Below the pieces are notes generated by a model. The model searched no databases. It was not told the DNA's origin and worked only from the letters and a program-made list of their open reading frames with translations. DNA of 64,000 nt from the NCBI RefSeq assembly GCF_000002425.4, contig NC_037258.1:17292566-17356565 (forward strand), given 5' to 3'. Below are positions 43,600 to 56,699 of this stretch, piece after piece; the first letter of the stretch is position 1; each line of letters opens with the position of its first letter. A program made the position numbers and the translations under genes. Source of the DNA: Physcomitrium patens (Eukaryota; Streptophyta; Bryopsida; Funariales; Funariaceae).

Positions 43600-46138
43600 G
43601 GTGACAAGGCATTATAATAAAGGAATATAGGAAAGAAATTATAATATGGGAGATATATCAAAGCAATTCCAAATAGAGGCTCAAATACAACATCTCTTAG
43701 GCTAAATAGCTACTTTGAACTCAATGTTGCCTCTAAATTCCAAAGCTATAGAGTGCAAGATAGATTTTGTGATTGGAAGGAATTTGAGACTGAGTTTAGT
43801 AATCAATTTTGGCTCATCAATGTAAAAAAGATAGTACATAAACAGTTGGAAAATCTTATACATTCTAGGTCAATGCAAAAATATGTCTCTCAAGTTAAAT
43901 TCTTATGTCTCCAAATTAAAAATGTTTTAAAGGTACAGATGATGGATTGATTTCTATGAGGTTTGAAACTTCGAGTCCAACAAGAGATAGAATTAAAGGA
44001 TCCAAAAATATTTGAAGAGGCAATTTGGATTGCAAAGAGGGTCAATACTATAGATTTCAAAAATTATGAAGCATGACCTATAGCATGAAGTCATATGTTG
44101 CTATCTAATACTATGATACAACAACAATTGTCAATGGAGATTGATGCCCTATAAGGATTATTGACACCACAAAGACCACAAATATTGGTGCAAAAAGAAT
44201 TATATATCTATTATTGAGAGCTATGCCATCAGATCGAAGGTTGTTTAAAATATGAAAATTTAAGCACCAACACAATAAGGTAGATTGACAATCTTAAGAC
44301 TCACCAAGTCAATAATGATATAAAGCAAGAAAACAAGGATTTTCAATAAATGTGCCTATGACTAGTACTAAAGATAGCTATTATTTCTTACAAAGAAATG
44401 GCATTGCCTTAAACAACTGTAAAAAGAGTCGATTGATGCATCTAATATAACTACAAAAAAGACAACCATGTTGAGTACTTGAGAATTGGAGTTCTATAAA
44501 AAAATACATTTTTATTGAAATTACCAATCAATTTGGGATTAAAACTAATGTAATTAAAAAAAAGAGTATATATCTTATAGATGACTGAGAGAGTGCATTG
44601 AATAAGACATGTGAAGAAGAAACCTTGAAGTTGACTAACACATATATTTTAAGAGAGAGATTCAAGGTAAAAAAGCTAAGATATGATGTTAGCCTTGGTA
44701 TGCCATAGCCAAAAATAGAAAATAAGCAAGTTAATTGGATAGCAAAGACAATCTCTTTTAAAGATAGTAGATACAAGGTGACTCTACATACATCTACATC
44801 AAGTGAAGAAAAAAAAACTATAATTAAAGACTTACTCCTAGGAATGACCTTTATGAAGATGCAAATATAACATAAATAGCCGGTATATATGGTGGTTCCA
44901 AATCTTGCATCAATGATAGAAAAGACAACCAAAAGAGTAAAATAAGAGAGCAACTCAAACAAGAATATCAGAATGTCTTCCCAATTGACCTACCTAATAG
45001 CATGCTTCTTAATTGAGATGCCTTTTTTTTAAATAGAACTATTGCCTTGAAGCAAATTGATAAGTCGACCAATTTATTGCCTAACACCAAATGAACTTAA
45101 AGAGTTGTACAAGACATTAAACAAACTCTTAGAGAAGGGCCTCATTTAAAAAAACATATCATCATAGAAAGTACTTATATTCTTTGCACCCAAAAAAGAT
45201 GGTGGATTTTGGCTTTGCATTGATTATTGAGGCCTCAATAAGTAGACTATTAAAAATACATATTGACTTCTATAGGTAGATAATTTTTTAAATTAACTTT
45301 GAGATATAACTATCTTTAGTAAATTAGATGTTTAAGATAACTATTGACAGATATCTATTGTAAGAGAGGATATAAAAAATATTACATTTTATATGTACTA
45401 TAGACATTTTGAATGACTTGTTTTATCTTTTGGCTTCACCAATGCTTCAGCGACTTTCATGGATTATATGAATAGTTTGTTTTAAGACCATTTGGAAAAG
45501 TATGTAATTATCTTCATTGATGATATCCTTATATATATATTAAAACTCTTGAGGAGTATAAGCAACACTTATGAAAAGTGATGTGCCAACTATAAGATAG
45601 TCACTTCTATTACAAACAATCAAAATGTGAACTTTGAAAGTTGAAAGTCACTTTTTTGGGGCACGTGGTGTCCTTTGAAGGCATGCGCTTAAAGTAAGAT
45701 AAAGTAAGAGCGGTGGAGGATTGACCAACCTCCAAAAATGTTTTTGAAGTTTGCTCATTTTTAGGCCTTGCTGGATATTGTCAATGTTTTGTTCAACAAT
45801 TTATATACATTAATGTATTGTTGACAAACCTATTGGAAAAGAGTGCCCTATTTGAATGGAAACTTGAGTAACAAAGTATCTTTCATAGGTTGAAGGAGGT
45901 ACATATTACTGCTCGAATAATGTAATCGTATAATCTCAACCTTCTTTGTATACTTGACATTGATGCTTCTAATTTTGCTATTAGAGTGATACTTCAACAA
46001 AACTTTAGTAGATGTCTTCAAATTATGGCATATGAATCATGCAAACTCAAAGGAATAAAGTGCAATTACTTTGCATGTGATGAAGAACAATTAATAATTG
46101 TACATGCCATAAGGATATGGCAACACTATTTATTGGAG
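43600..46138 (+). pseudogene. Element C gag, protease/RT and RNase H remnants
   Basis: Gag is visible at 43753-43950 (RFCDWKEFETEFSNQFW, then a basic QLENL region). RT follows near 45190-45540: CIDY-GLNK, SFGFTNASATFMDYMN, and FIDDILIY, a variant of the YxDD box. RNase H remnants reach about 46130 (HYLLE). Numerous stops are present. The RT wording is that of a different gypsy clade from elements 1-3. Confidence 0.65.
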
Positions 46139-46485
46139 TAGCCAATAGTTGTATGATCTACACGTAGAAAACTTGCCTTATAAGCTAAGGCATGCAACTT
46201 GCAAAATTAACACATATTAGAGGTCTTATAGAACATTGCTACATAGTTTTTAGTTAGATATTATATATAGAAGCAAAAGTGAAGCCCTCTTCACTCTTGT
46301 CAACTTCTTTCTTGCTTCTACCTTAGTTTCAAGAGTCTCAAGTTTTCTTATCTTTTGGCAATAAGCAATTCTAGTTTCTTTTTAATATATGTACTTCTTT
46401 ATTTTTATTTTATCACTTTTTCTTTCATATGGATTTCATTGGTTTATGCATCATCTTTCAATTCATGTCTTTGATACAATCCTTG
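46139..46485 (+). repeat. Family-A LTR fragment inside element C
   Basis: 5'-truncated LTR from mid U3 (ctacacgtagaaaacttgcc) through tatatatagaagc, the start-site repeat with intact ACTCTTGTCAA, and U5 to tgtctttgata. It interrupts element C between RNase H and integrase. Confidence 0.75.
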
Positions 46486-47930
46486 CTATATGATTTACAT
46501 CTAAAAAATATGAAATGATGACATTATTATTGAGAAGAATAGTTGCAACTTTTTGATATCCAACTTAAATACAAGCAAAGTGTAATTATATAATTCACTC
46601 TTCAATCCAAATTATAAGATAGCTTCAATTAAAAGTTACTTAGAATTGGTGGTATGAAGTGGAAGTAGTAAGAACAAAGACAAAAGGAGCAAAACACAAA
46701 AAAAAAACAAGTGAAACAAGTCAAATCAAGCAATTGTACACTATAAAATTAATTACAGACTATTCATTGAGTTTTTATTCAATAAAAATATAAAATAAAA
46801 ATAAAAAATATATTTTTAGAAAGATAATTTTTTATCTTTTCAATGGTATAAAAAAAATATAAATCTGAGTTACTATGAATAAGTTATGAAGATTTAAAAA
46901 TAACAAGTAAATAAATAACAAGATAAATAAATAATTTTTATTTCAAAGATAATTTGCTTAAGAGATCAAGAGCTTGAGCCTCACCAAGGCTCACAAGTAG
47001 TGTATATAGATTCTTAAGAGAGGTTACTAGGCCTTAGTCTTATCTTCCTAACTATCTTTAAGGTGCTACAATCCTTATGGGACTTATGGACCTCCCTTCT
47101 TACAAAGACTATACTAACTACTAGTCCTCCTATTTTCTACCAGTAAAATCTATAATTTTACATTTTTGACTTCTTCATGGTATTTTAAAACATCCAATTA
47201 GCATAAAAACCTATATTTGCCTTCAAATCTTGCTCCATTTCTTCATAATGGCTCTCAAAGTGGTAAAACTTATTTTCACTTAAGTCTTAGAAATTACTCT
47301 AAAAATTCCTAAAAATTTCTAAATAAATTCTAAATAAATTCTAAAATTTCTTATAATAGTTCTATAATATAAATATCAACTAAAGACTATAATTTTCTAT
47401 CTTGATGATTTTTATAGTAATAAAATCAATTTAAATATATTATAAATTATACTTTGTATATAACTAACTAAAAAGACATGAGGTTCTTTCTCATGCTTCT
47501 TCTAACTATTAACTAATATTTGTAGTTTTTCTTATAAATAATATGTATAGATAGAAGGCCAATATAAATATTTATTCTAATAAATATTCTTCAATATTCA
47601 AGAATAAGTAAAAAAATATATTAAATCAAGTAAGATAATTACCCCAAGACTTATTAAGACTCCAATTCTATAACTAATACTTGACAATGTTATATTTTGA
47701 ATGCACATATTTCAAGAAAGAAATGACATCCTAATATCTAGGATGAGAAAATACTCTAGAATAGATTTAAAGGATATGGTTTTGAGTAGGTTTGAATTGT
47801 GATGTTCGAGCTTTTGTGAACTCTTGCAAGTTATATCTACATAATAAAGAACACAATACAGCATCTCTTGGACTATTTCAGCCAATTTAATTACTTATGG
47901 CACATTGAGAGTAGATGATTATGGATCTCA
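46486..47930. other. Unrecognised AT-rich stretch within element C
   Basis: It contains a block of higher GC (46970-47120) but no recognisable coding region. It may be further inserted repeat or the decayed part of element C between RNase H and integrase. Confidence 0.35.
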
Positions 47931-48844
47931 TTACATATTTGCTACAAATACCTCATAATCAGACTATAGTGACTGTCTTTGTAGACCAATTCTTAAAGCA
48001 AATTTATTTCGTTGTGGTGTACTTGGATATTGATGCTTTAATACTTGCATGGATCTTCTTTGATATTATTTTTTAGCATCATGGATTATCTTATATCATT
48101 GTTTTAGATCAAGATCCATGCTTCGTGAGAAGTTTTTGAAAAGCCTTGTTCAAGCTATTAGGCACAAAACTTGCCATGACTACAACTTTCATTTCCAAAT
48201 AAATAGACAAACAGAGCATGCAGATCAGACCTTAAAAGATATATTAAAGGCATTTGTGGTAGTTTATCATAATGATTGAGATGAATATTTGATGTCCTTG
48301 GAATCTGCTTATAATGATAATATTCAAGGAAGTATTGGTCATTCACATTTTTCCTAATACCAATCAATATTCAATTATTCCACCAACTTTTCATTGTCCT
48401 ATCAATACCAATAATCCGACAACATAGGAATTTATATAATAGCTTACAAAAGCCTTACATGAGGTACTATATTTCCTTTTTATCACACAAAATTGAAAAA
48501 AAAAGTATATAGATAATCATTAGCAATACAAGTCCTTCCTAGAAGGTGATCAGGTATTACTTTTCAATGCTAGCTTGCCACTTACTACATCAACTCAAAT
48601 TTGTAAACTGACACTTTAATAGCTTGGACCTTTTTCATATTTCTGTAGTGATTTTTTATGTCGCATATGACCTCGAGCTTCCACGACATATTTAGATCCA
48701 TTCAATCTTTCATGTTTTGCAATTCAAGGAGTTTCATACTAAGCAAGTCATTTTTTCGATTGAGACTAAATACTACTACCAATTATAGTTGATGACCAAG
48801 AAGAGTATGAAATGGATAGTATTTTGGAGCATTGTTATCTTTGC
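47931..48844 (+). pseudogene. Element C integrase and chromodomain-like remnant
   Basis: Near 48100-48230 the decayed translation shows the order DQDP, F-KALFKLLGTKL, TTTFHFQINRQTEHADQTL, the integrase core with the QTE block. Near 48790-48840 EEYEMDSILEH resembles the start of a chromodomain, which is then cut by repeat 2. Confidence 0.6.
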
Positions 48845-50580
48845 TGTTGTCGTAATACGTGAAGTCTTGCTTCAGAATGCTCCGGGCACCTGGTTGTGGA
48901 AGGAAGAATGAAAATTGCAATAACAAAATCCTAATTCTAATAGAATACTAACAATGCTCTAATTAGACCATAATAATGCTAAGCAAGCTTAATCAAATTC
49001 AAAAAAAACCTCAAAGAAGTTTCAAAAAAATAATAAGAATTCTTAAAGAAATATTAGAAGGATCACAAATATCACTCAAATATATCTCAATTCAAGCTTA
49101 ATTTAATTCTAGTTAAAATCCTATTGAACTTCATTAAAACTTTAGGCCAAAAATAATTGAATCTTAAATCCTAATAAAATCTTAAATCCTAAATCAAACC
49201 CTAAACAAAACTTAAACCAAATCCCAACCAAATCCTAAACCAAATCCTAACCAAATCCTAAACCAAACCCTAAATCCTAAATAAAATCCTAACTAAATCC
49301 TAAACCAAATCCTAATCCAAACCCTAAATCCTAAACCAAATCCTAACCAAATCCTAAATCCTAAATAAACCCTAACCAAATCCTAATCCAAATCCTAAAT
49401 CCTAAACCAAATCCTAACCAAACCTAAATCCTAAATCAAATCCTAATCAAATCCTAAGCCCTAAACCAAATCCTAATCAAATCCTAATCCTAAACCAAAC
49501 CTTAATTCAAAACCTAAATCCTAAAATCTAAATCAAACCCTAATCCAAATCCTAATCAAACCTTAAACCAAATCCTAAACCAAATCCTAACCAAACCCTA
49601 GTAATTCCTATAACAGATTTAAACCTCAATAACTAATTAATAAACCGTTGATCTTAACTCAAATTTTTCACACTTCTTAAAAATTAAGTTCAAAATAAGC
49701 ACCAAAAAATTGAAAATGTTCGGAGTTACCAAATTGACGATAACCTCAAAAATGTGCTCGGATATTGGCCGGGCTCCTTCTCCAATCTTGATGCCAATAT
49801 TCCAGAGCCAATATCTCTCCTTTGCACCGTTTGATTGATCTCAAAATTCTCATACACATAGAAAAACAAGTCTAATATCCTCTTATGTAAGTTTCACTCC
49901 AATCCAACTAATAGATTGGAAGAAATCTTAAAAAACTCCCACTTGACTTAAAATTCTACTTTCTTAGACCTTGATCCACTTAAACCTCAATATCCCTCAA
50001 TTCAATTATTAGATCGAGCTCAATTCCACAACACATATTAAACACAACTATAACCATAAATCCACAAATTTTCATTCATAGATCTATTACAAAACTCTTG
50101 AAATCATCCAAAACATAAACCCTATTTTATTTCATAAAATCCAAATCATCTGAAACAAATCTTAACTTTGCAAAGCTCTTACAAAGTCATAACAACTCCA
50201 AATAATCCAAAATCAATACCTATAGAAACCTTATTCAATCTGCTATCAAATTCCACTCTCCGATCTGCCAAAGAGTCCTTGAGTCGCCGTCAGAGCATGG
50301 TTTTGTGCCTCGGGGTCTGATTTCGACCTAGGTTCATAACTGGTCCTCTTTGGATATCAACTTTCATCTTCTTGAGGTAATTTTTACTAATTTGCACTCC
50401 TAACTCCTCCCTATATATGCCTATATCCTTTATTTTTCTAATCTACCTTGTTTTACCTTATTTATGGCCTTACAAAGTAAATAGAAGTATAATTTGCAAA
50501 TAGGCATCATTGGCACCTTTAATTTTTCTACCTTTTGACTAATATCTATTTTTCCAAGATAATTTGCTACAATATTTTTG
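48845..50580. repeat. Dispersed repeat 2, copy 2, with CCTAAA-rich array
   Basis: Begins ttgtcgtaatacgtgaag and shares its order of landmarks with copy 1. At about 49140-49610 it holds a degenerate array of 11-15-bp words built from AAATCCTAA and AACC/ATCC (for example aaaccaaatcctaacc). This resembles the plant telomere unit CCCTAAA but has a longer, irregular period. The array is much shorter in copy 1 (32580-32760). No coding region is seen. Confidence 0.6.
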
Positions 50581-50816
50581 AAGTGAGATCCTCAAAACAT
50601 GATATTTTCTTCACCCTTTCACTTGTTATCCATGTTACATCATGACACCGTGGTAGTAGATGTCCTCAACTTCAATACAAAGTTTTTTAAAAAGTTTATT
50701 CCATCTATAATGCAATGTAATAACATGCACAAAACTTCATCCATTGCCAACAGATAATTTGAAGATACTATCAAGAGCAAAACAAAGATGTTTTATATTA
50801 GTAGAGGAAGATTAAT

Positions 50817-51409
50817 TGTAATAGGATATATATAAGTTATTTGTATTATTGACATATAAGAATAGATAATTGGAAACTTGTTTGAGAAATTATAGAATTT
50901 TTTAGAATTAAGACTAGGTTAGTGGACTAGATAAGATCCACCATAGAATATTTTAAAAAGAGCTTAGGGCAGTTATTTAGGTAGAATCTACCTCTAAAAT
51001 CTTCTAAAAGAGTGATTATCTTAGTAGGATCTATCATTAGAGATATTCTAGAAAGTTCTAAGATAATTGAACAAAACATAAATAGGACTGATTGAGGTTA
51101 TTTGGACAGGCAATTAGATATGACTTTGGACCTTTTTTTCTTAATAAAGTTTGATTTTGCATCTTCTTGTTCAGTTTTGTTATATTTTATTTTTATTTAT
51201 TTAATTTTTTCTTTTGTATCCTACTCTATTTAATTTTATTTAATTTTATTTTGTTATGTTTTTGTTTATTCATTTTGTCTTTTGTGTCCTATTCTATTTA
51301 ATTTTTTTTAATTTTGTTCTAGTCCATTTTGCCCTACTTTGTGATGAGGTTTTATGTTACTGTGGATTAGAAGAGTCTTACACTTTTGGGATAGACTAGT
51401 CATGTTTCA
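50817..51409 (+). repeat. Element C 3' LTR
   Basis: Starts TGTAATAGGA after a purine tract (tagaggaag) and ends tttca. It is diverged from the 5' LTR, mainly by transitions and by length changes in the T-rich part. Confidence 0.72.
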
Positions 51410-51845
51410 CTCATTGTTGTCATTGTCTTCCATGAAAATTGTGCGCATATTTATTAATCTTACCCTCTATAATTCCATTGCAAAAAAATTCTATACAACA
51501 AATAATAAACTAATTCTATACCTACAAAATTGTCTTGAGAAATAAAGAGTTATGAAACATTCAAAAAAATGAGTTTAAAAACTTCATACGCAACAAAAAA
51601 ACAAATTAATTATTTACTTAAAAAATTATGATATGAGGAAAAGAGAAATAAGACATGCAAGTGGGGAGTGTTAAAACTTCCTATACAATAAAATAAACAT
51701 ATAAGGGAGGAATGCAAAAACTTCTTGCACAACAACAACAAAAAAAAAAAAAAAAAAAAAAAACACATTAGTTCTTTACTTAGAGAACTTTGTATTGTAA
51801 GGGAGAGAGAGATGAAACATGCGAGGAAAGCAAGATGAGAGATAT

Positions 51846-51857
51846 ATAAATAGGAGG
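51846..51857 (+). promoter_or_regulatory. Possible TATA box
   Basis: gatatataaataggagg is a good plant TATA context, followed about 30 bp later by purine-rich and then GC-richer sequence. No reading frame follows, so it could start a non-coding transcript or be chance. Confidence 0.25.
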
Positions 51858-52997
51858 CTTCTTGGAAGGAGAGGGGCTAGCAGTGAGGTCCCCAAGGAGC
51901 CAATGTGAGGCAAGAATGTGATGTTAGGCATGGCTGGGGCATGTTGTAACTACAATGCCATAAACCTACAACATCCACCCCTTGCTTGGCTTTTTTGGTG
52001 CCAACGGTAGAGATGCTCATAAATTTGATAACATATAAATTGTGTTGTTTGGTTGTGAAAGCTTCAACAATCATTAAATAATAGTCTTTTCACCTAGTAT
52101 AGTTTGAAACTTTTATATTTTAAAAATTTTAAATTTTTGAACAAACAAAATATTTTAACTATGTTTGTATGCTACTACAAAAAAAGTCTATGATGCAAAT
52201 ATGATATTTTCTTTTTTAATTTTTTGTTAGCCTTGAATCATCTAACAAGATCTGAGTGGACAAACACACTCTCTCTCATCCATGGTATGTCTGAAGTGAC
52301 CCTGGATATAAGCAATGCAAAGAAAGTATTGATGATTCTTCCTCAACAGCCTGTCTATCAAAAGGCATTGCCACATCCCTCAATGATTTCAACAGATTCC
52401 CATTCAGACAACATCAAACACTTGCAGTATAATATATATATATATATATATATATTGAAAACTAAAAACATGTTTGTTTCAGTGAACATGTCAAAAACCC
52501 ACAATCACATTCAGTCACTGCCAGTTTTGTGTTTGTACAACTTCAATGATTTTGTGTTGCAAAGGCATTGATTCCAGGGAATATTGTTTTTGCCAATGTT
52601 TCACTTCATAAAAAGAGAGAAAGAAAATAATAATTTTTACACTTCTTAGCTATTGGACCTGATGTAAACACAAAATTGTTTTCTCTTTTTTCTTTCTTCT
52701 TTTTTTCTTTCTGGTTGTGTGTGCCCTAAAGCTATATCAAAACATGGGGAAAACAATAACAAACACTGGTGGGATATACATCCAGCATGTAAGTGGAGAT
52801 GTTTCCACAATATTCTTTTGAAGTAAATAGATGGGATGTTGTGGTTGTAAGCATGGGCCTTTTGCAAGCTATCAAATAAAGTGCGAGTTGTTTAATTTTC
52901 TTATTTTTTAATATATTCTACTAATGAGTCAAAATTCTTGAAGAATCAAACAGAAACAACATTTTCCACTTTGTTATTTCATCTTCTTCATTGAACA

Positions 52998-52998
<1 letters not shown>

Positions 52999-53029
<31 letters not shown>
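52999..53029. repeat. Poly(A) tract
   Basis: About 31 consecutive A. A similar run lies at 51738-51763. Either could be the tail of a retroposed sequence, but no source sequence was recognised upstream. Confidence 0.8.
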
Positions 53030-53031
<2 letters not shown>

Positions 53032-54659
53032 GCTTATATTCACAATTTGCTCCATACACACACACTTTCTTCTTCTTTCTTTCTTTGCAAATTTGGATTT
53101 GACTCAAACTAGACTATGCAAGATGATAAGTTGGATGTCTTCTTTGTGTGACACTAATAATGGAGGAGTTTTCTAAGAACATGCTATGATTGATGGCAGT
53201 GAAGAACCAAAGCCCCACAATGACAAAAAGAAGAAAAAAAAACACACACACACACACACACACAAGCTCCTTTTGTGCACCAACCAATAATGGTCAGATT
53301 GATCTTTTCTGTGAGCCCTAAACCTGTTGCCTACACCAAAAAGAAGAAAGAATTCGTTTGTTGGATGATAGAGAGTTTGGATGGCAGCCCACATCACTCA
53401 TTTTGTCCCATCCAAGTTCCCCTGCACACTTGACCTTGATAGGTTTCAGATCCAGAGCGTGTCAGGGAAGCTTGTGTGCTGGATTTGAATAGTGATTTGA
53501 ATCACTCCCCACGAGGGGGAGAGAGTGGTACACATGTCCTTGTTTCTCGTTGCACAAAATGAGGATTTGCCTCCGCTTATGAGTACCCAGCAGCAGCAGC
53601 AGCTCTTCTTTGTTCTTCTTCCTCTTCCTCTGTGGCTTGCCTCGCTTGCCTTGCTCATGTGGGTTTTAGGGTTTGTCCTAGGGTTTATGAAATGGAGCTG
53701 TCAGTTGAGAGCTCTGATCTAGGAAGGGACACCAGCCACAGTCAAAACAATCCTACTACTTAAGTGTTGAAGTGACCATAACCCACCAAATCCAACTGAT
53801 CAGGAACCCAGGCATGGGAACAGGGACTTGGGAACCATGTACATGAAGAAATGGGAACAATGTACATAGGCTCCTCCTGGAATGTATGCATGTATCCATG
53901 ACAAGATTTTGGACCTCCATACAAGGCAATAGGAAAGGCTCTAACATTTTTTTTATATATATAAAAACATTCTACCCATAGTAAAGAAACTTATGTGAAG
54001 ATGCATGGAGAGGCCTGAATTCTAGAATACATATATTCTTTTTATTTCTATTTATTTATTTTTTACCTCCATGTATTTTATTAGAAAACAGCAGTGCTGA
54101 ATCAACGGAATGATGGTGACTGAGTGTTGCATGCTCTTTGCAATCTAATTATAATATTAATAATTTATGGTATAGTTTGTTGATTGTGTTTAGTATATCT
54201 GTGTAGTAGATTCAATTAAAATAATGTATCTTGGGTGAGATTGGATGAAATGTTGTCATATTTAAAACTTCAAATTCTTAATCAGTAGAAAAATATGTGA
54301 TGAAAATCAACACCTGGATTTTCTTGAAATGTATCATACAAAAATGAAAAGAAAAGAAAAGAATTAATAATTCTTTCCAGAGAATTATATTATTAAGTGT
54401 TTTCTTTTAACATCACTAGATTAACTAACACAACACCTTGTATTAAGCAAAGTAAACAGTAAAAACTAAATTAACCATTTAGCATTAATGCGTTTGTCTG
54501 TTTCATATGACATGCTTATTTATATTAGATCAATTTGAATTCTACATTGATTACATGAACTTCATCCATTAATACTAGTACTTTAAGTATAATATTATAT
54601 TTAACAATATTATAACTTAATCAAATTTGGTGATAGTTTAGAACACATACTACCTTGTG

Positions 54660-54660
54660 T

Positions 54661-54686
<26 letters not shown>
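54660..54686. repeat. (TA)n microsatellite
   Basis: Alternating TA of about 27 bp followed by further TATATACATATAT-type sequence to about 54790. Confidence 0.85.
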
Positions 54687-54692
<6 letters not shown>

Positions 54693-56466
54693 TATTCACA
54701 CCCCCAGGGGACTTTTGATTTTCTCAAAAATAAGTTATCTTGGTAGATAGTATTTATACATATATACATGTATATATGTATATATGCACATAGTATTATA
54801 CAATATAACAGTATGTCTTCATTTTAATACTATTTATTACAAATCAAAACATGTACTATCTCTAAATGAATAAAACTGTAAAAATTATTTATGACTGTCC
54901 AAGAATCTTGATTACTGCAATTCCCATTCCATCTAGATTGCATCATAATTCTTGATATTGGATGCAATACTTTCTACTTTCTCTCTCATCTTTATATCAT
55001 AAAAGGCCACCTCTAATAGTAATTGCAATGGTTTAGCTACAGTTTGTTGTCCAAAACTATTGTGTCTTTAAATGACAATAGCTTCAACATCCAAATTCTG
55101 GTCAAGGTACATCACAACTCATTCCTGTGTATAGTTAACTACATAATTAATTAATCATTCCTGTATACATCTTTATTGATTTGTAGTGCACTCATAAAAC
55201 CTTTTAACATTTAACAAAAACACACACACACTCACACACAAATGAATGAATGAATATAAATATGTATATATAAAGTTGATGGAAGTTAACAAGTCTTGTA
55301 CCTTTTTTTGATACAATCAAGCATTCAAGAAAAGAAAAGAAATATATGATACAACACTTCAGATTCATAACTTCATAATTGACCTTCCAATGTCATTGAT
55401 TAATATAAATGATGAATGCTCCAATCCAGTACCAATCAAAGGAGGAAATTCTTGTCAGATGGGAGGTTGCATTCATGTTGATGAGTGTGCCCCTAAGATT
55501 TTGCAACATGTTTGTGGATGGGTCTAGGAGTGAAGATTGGATCAGGTGTGAATGCATTACATGGCCTTCCATGGGATTGTATATGCCATCAACAGGAGGA
55601 GGAGGTGCTGAAATCAGAGTGAGAAAAGCATCAAGTTTTAGGGTTTGAGGCTTGTGGACTGCATCTTGGGTTGCCCTTGTAGCAGCTTGCCCAGGCAAGC
55701 ACCAGGTTTTAGGGTTCAGTTTTAGGGTTTTGGGTCCTTGCCCATCAGTGAGGCAGTATTTGCAGAAGGTACTAACAGGAGGTGGGTTTTGAATAGTCTT
55801 TGAATAAGTGAATTGGATACTTTAAGTGCTCTCACATTTGTTGACTCTCCATGTTCAACAAGTCCCCAAAATCACATGGTATGGAAAAATATGCATGTCA
55901 ATGTATGTATACATATATATATATATAGATTGATACCATGCTGTCCTCCCAAAATTGATAGTCCATGGAGTTGATGAAAAGAGCTGTATGTTATGAACAC
56001 ATACAAAAAGAAAAGAAAAAGCAAACTGTAACTTAAAACTCTTTCCTTGACAGAATACTTTAACACCTATCTGCATGTGTGATTAGTGGAACATGTGTTG
56101 TGCTTACTTACATAATGGATGAGAATCAAATAATTTATCTCACAAAAGTTAGTTTGGAGTTCATTAGATTTGTTGTGTTCTTGTTACTGTATCTAAATGA
56201 AAAAACAGACAATGTTGTGAATATTCAAATAAAGCTCTCGAGAATCTTGTTCAGATGAAAACATTTTATTCTAAAGTTTGAATAAGTACTGCAAGGACAT
56301 GTAGTTAATTGTTTGATCCCTCAAAACTCATCCAATGTATTCTAGATCTATGGATACAGTTTTTGGGTCCATAGAGAAAACCAAAGTTTCCTGAGCGTTT
56401 TTTTAATTAGGTCAACGCTTACTCACTTAAAGATTTTCCTCTGGAGCCATTTCTAAGAACTGACAC

Positions 56467-56685
56467 TCAGGGCTTAAATGGAAGCAGTTGAAGAGTGGGA
56501 ACGTCGAAGATGATTGGGAACCAGCTACTGTTAAAATCCTCATAGCGCAGTTGGAACCGCTTCGTCAGAACCCTAGCTTCGGGGACGCCGAAGCTAAATG
56601 CCACCATGGCAGGTAGCGAATCTACCACGTAGGTATATTCCCGCTCAAACTCCCCCTCATGGATGAAAATGTGAACTCGCTTCAT
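56467..56685 (-). CDS. Small protein with PB1-like C-terminal motif, 72 aa
   Basis: ATG at 56685 on the minus strand opens MKRVHIFIHEGEFEREYTYV and ends in FKP before TAA. The order hydrophobic strand, EGEFEREYTYV strand, then FQLRYEDFNSSWFPIIFD recalls PB1 domains, where an L-Y-D-x-D stretch is followed by an acidic I-x-x-D segment. It has coding-like base use and sits next to the CpG-rich region, so it could be a real small gene, a last exon, or a gene fragment. An in-frame stop lies just upstream, so an N-terminal extension would need splicing. No splice sites were verified. Confidence 0.35.
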   Translation of the reverse strand: MKRVHIFIHEGEFEREYTYVVDSLPAMVAFSFGVPEARVLTKRFQLRYEDFNSSWFPIIFDVPTLQLLPFKP

Positions 56686-56699
56686 TAATGAGGATGACA

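Larger units (their letters stand above)
42894..51409 (+). mobile_element. Element C: decayed gypsy element with tRNA-type primer site
   Basis: Its LTRs lie at 42894-43464 and 50817-51409, flanked by ttcat (42889-42893) and ctcat (51410-51414), a 5-bp duplication with one change. The primer site tggtataaaagt at 43466 matches the initiator-Met tRNA complement at about 9 of 12 bases. The interior has gag, RT and integrase remnants and two later insertions (family-A LTR piece and repeat 2). This is a separate lineage from families A and B. Confidence 0.72.
51415..56466. other. Intergenic region, no supported gene
   Basis: A long AT-rich spacer with poly(A) runs (51733-51763, 52999-53029), an (AC)n tract (53241-53263), TA tracts (52431-52456, 54660-54686) and several telobox words. 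Frames on both strands are short and have no recognisable domain. The stretches at 52224-52430 and 53440-53725 are somewhat richer in GC and could be exons or transcribed non-coding DNA, but nothing proves it. Confidence 0.5.

Noticed and set aside
49138..49610. Interstitial telomere (CCCTAAA array)
   Set aside because: The words are mostly AAATCCTAA/AACCAAATCC with an irregular 11-15-bp spacing. True CCCTAAA units are few and not in tandem. It is a low-complexity array inside dispersed repeat 2.
51870..52010. MicroRNA precursor after the possible TATA box
   Set aside because: Only a short imperfect hairpin (ggcatgttgtaactacaatgcc) is visible; no long arm pairing and no match to a conserved plant microRNA that I could recognise.
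52224..52571. 115-codon plus-strand frame as a gene
   Set aside because: Begins at a non-ATG codon and runs into a TA microsatellite. The first part could be an exon, but no partner exon or domain was seen.
55393..55698. Minus-strand protein of 101 aa
   Set aside because: It starts at a non-ATG codon, has no recognisable domain, and overlaps telobox-like words that explain its repeated T-L-K-L motif.
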